This document shows positions 63,265 through 64,000 of a stretch of DNA of 64,000 nt, one piece after another. The DNA is from an uncultured Helicobacter sp. (GTDB lineage: Bacteria > Campylobacterota > Campylobacteria > Campylobacterales > Helicobacteraceae). Position 1 is the first letter of the stretch, and every line of letters begins with the position of its first letter. The notes below the pieces were generated by a model. That model had not been told where the DNA came from. It searched no databases and worked only from the letters and a program-made list of their open reading frames with translations. Both the position numbers and the translations under genes were made by a program. The stretch lies in NCBI RefSeq assembly GCF_910577135.1, contig NZ_CAJTLL010000001.1, positions 62,001-126,000 on the forward strand, given 5' to 3'.

Positions 63265-63959
63265 ATACTATTGTGCCCCTGCTGCTATCCTTTGCACCAC
63301 AAAGCTCTTGTAAATGGGAGCTAAGCCCCCCCCCCATTTACACCATTCAACGCCATACGCATGAAGTGCTTATCCACACTTATAAAAGGCTTTGCCGATA
63401 TACTCTCGCAATAGCGAAGCTACGGGGACAAAGTAAAACTTCCTGCAAAAACGCAGTTTTTTTAGATGAAATCCCGCAAGAGCAAAAGAACACACTGATA
63501 ACTAAGGCTACACTTTAGTTATCAGTGCTCAAAGATATGCTTCTCACTCCCCCTTATATATCGTTTGCTAGATTACCCGCTCACTACCCTTACGATGCTT
63601 TAAAATGAGAGTATCATTTTCGCCGAGCGCGTGGCGGGAAAAGCTAAAGGGCTTAAAGGTATCGCTTTTATACGCTACGGCGTAACCTTTTGCGGTGATT
63701 CTTTACCCTGTGTTTGCTTGTGTCAAATTCTCTTTTAATAGCACAATTACTCCTTTTAAATACATTTTTGAATCTAAAAGATTCTATGAACGCAATTAAT
63801 AAAGCCTGATACCTAGTACCTATCAAAAGGAATGCACATAATAATGAAGAATATCAACAAAGTATTGAGGAGGAGATATTGCGCATTGTTGATTTTATAT
63901 TTATTATTTGTGTGAAGTTTTTACCAAAAATGCAAACATTATACAAACGCTAGTATTTG
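63265..63959. other. Gene-poor region after the receptor gene
   Basis: An 81-codon plus ORF (63273-63518) contains the C10 tract and has no recognisable motif; I treat it as unproven. Other contents: the hairpin at 63309-63342, AAATCCCGCAAGAGCAAAAG near 63470, CCCTTACGATGCTTTAAAA near 63588 (similar to the edge of repeat A copy 1) followed by an AAAATGA/TCATTTT dyad, and otherwise plain AT-rich DNA. Confidence 0.5.
63309..63342 (+). repeat. Hairpin with poly-C loop after the TonB receptor
   Basis: TGTAAATGGG and CCCATTTACA form a perfect 10-bp stem. The 14-base loop and the stem's 3' arm together contain the C10 run (63326-63335). It is 45 bases after the receptor stop. Without a T-run it may be a weak terminator or an RNA 3' protector. 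Confidence 0.5.
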
Positions 63960-64000
63960 CTATTCTTTCTTAGTAAATATGCTCATCTTTTCATCAAGCA
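63960..64000 (-). CDS. Possible C-terminal tail of a gene running off the right edge
   Basis: On the minus strand the last 41 bases read ...LDEKMSIFTKKE and then TAG. Thirteen codons are too few to judge; it is listed because the window edge cuts it and the residues look protein-like. Confidence 0.25.
   Translation of the reverse strand, partial: LDEKMSIFTKKE

Noticed and set aside
63273..63518. 81-codon plus ORF containing the C10 tract
   Set aside because: Attractive as a phase-variable small gene after the receptor, but no Shine-Dalgarno, no motif, and the region is better explained by the hairpin.

Overview
The window looks like chromosome of an enterohepatic-type Helicobacter, or a close relative in the Campylobacterales. 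The DNA is AT-rich. Gene order matches blocks I know from H. pylori and C. jejuni: flhF-flhG-(membrane protein)-fliA-fliM-fliY, dnaX-tsaE-lptB-rpoN, and recO next to accD-rlmH-dksA-like. It has a DUF4492-cydA-cydB operon, CcoS, a short-form Pta with AckA, a paired bacterial dynamin-like GTPase system, and long homopolymeric C/G tracts of the phase-variation type. I see no rRNA, tRNA, CRISPR array, insertion sequence or prophage.

Layout, left to right. 1-7.4 kb: an edge-truncated saccharopine-dehydrogenase-like gene (probably carboxynorspermidine synthase) carrying a polar insertion, lpxD, a periplasmic esterase, a PPOX flavoprotein, a 37-residue membrane ORF, and the cytochrome bd oxidase operon. 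7.5-12 kb: two adjacent dynamin-like GTPases, followed by about 0.87 kb of gene-free, decayed-looking DNA. 12.7-20.2 kb: tsf-rpsB, divergent from a six-gene flagellar regulatory and switch operon. 20.5-22.9 kb: an accessory spot with an orphan DNA methyltransferase, a DHFR-like protein and a broken AlkD-like gene. 22.9-30.2 kb: bioA, flgG behind a textbook sigma-54 promoter, a TRIC-type membrane protein, and dnaX-tsaE-lptB-rpoN. 30.5-41.7 kb: mainly metabolism and repair (NDH-2-like, purM, SH3 protein, aroE, gatC, ung, phosphoesterase, malic enzyme, ccoS and an FAD oxidoreductase, a chemoreceptor, bioD).

41.9-45.2 kb is the most accessory-looking stretch. It holds a two-gene TcmP / Gp37-Gp68 (DUF5131) cassette of unknown function, then a GT9 glycosyltransferase. 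That glycosyltransferase has one poly-C tract directly upstream of its promoter and a second inside its reading frame. 45.6-56.3 kb returns to core genes: gdhA, recO, an IMPase, accD, rlmH, a DksA-like protein, a membrane protein, mutY, an NFACT protein, recN and nadK. 56.8-63.3 kb: pta-ackA, an isochorismatase-family hydrolase, a protein with a C-terminal J domain, and a TonB-dependent receptor. The receptor has a G12 tract at the start of its mature region and a Fur-box-like dyad upstream. The right end is gene-poor with hairpins and a C10 tract.

Functional links. RpoN and FliA are both encoded here with flagellar genes, and flgG has a sigma-54 site, so much of the flagellar transcription hierarchy is in one window. 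The periplasmic esterase and the catecholate-type receptor could together serve ferric-enterobactin use (inference). Several gene-free stretches share short hairpin-forming repeats. Many start codons were moved downstream of the longest possible ORF because a good Shine-Dalgarno site and family alignment agree on the later start.
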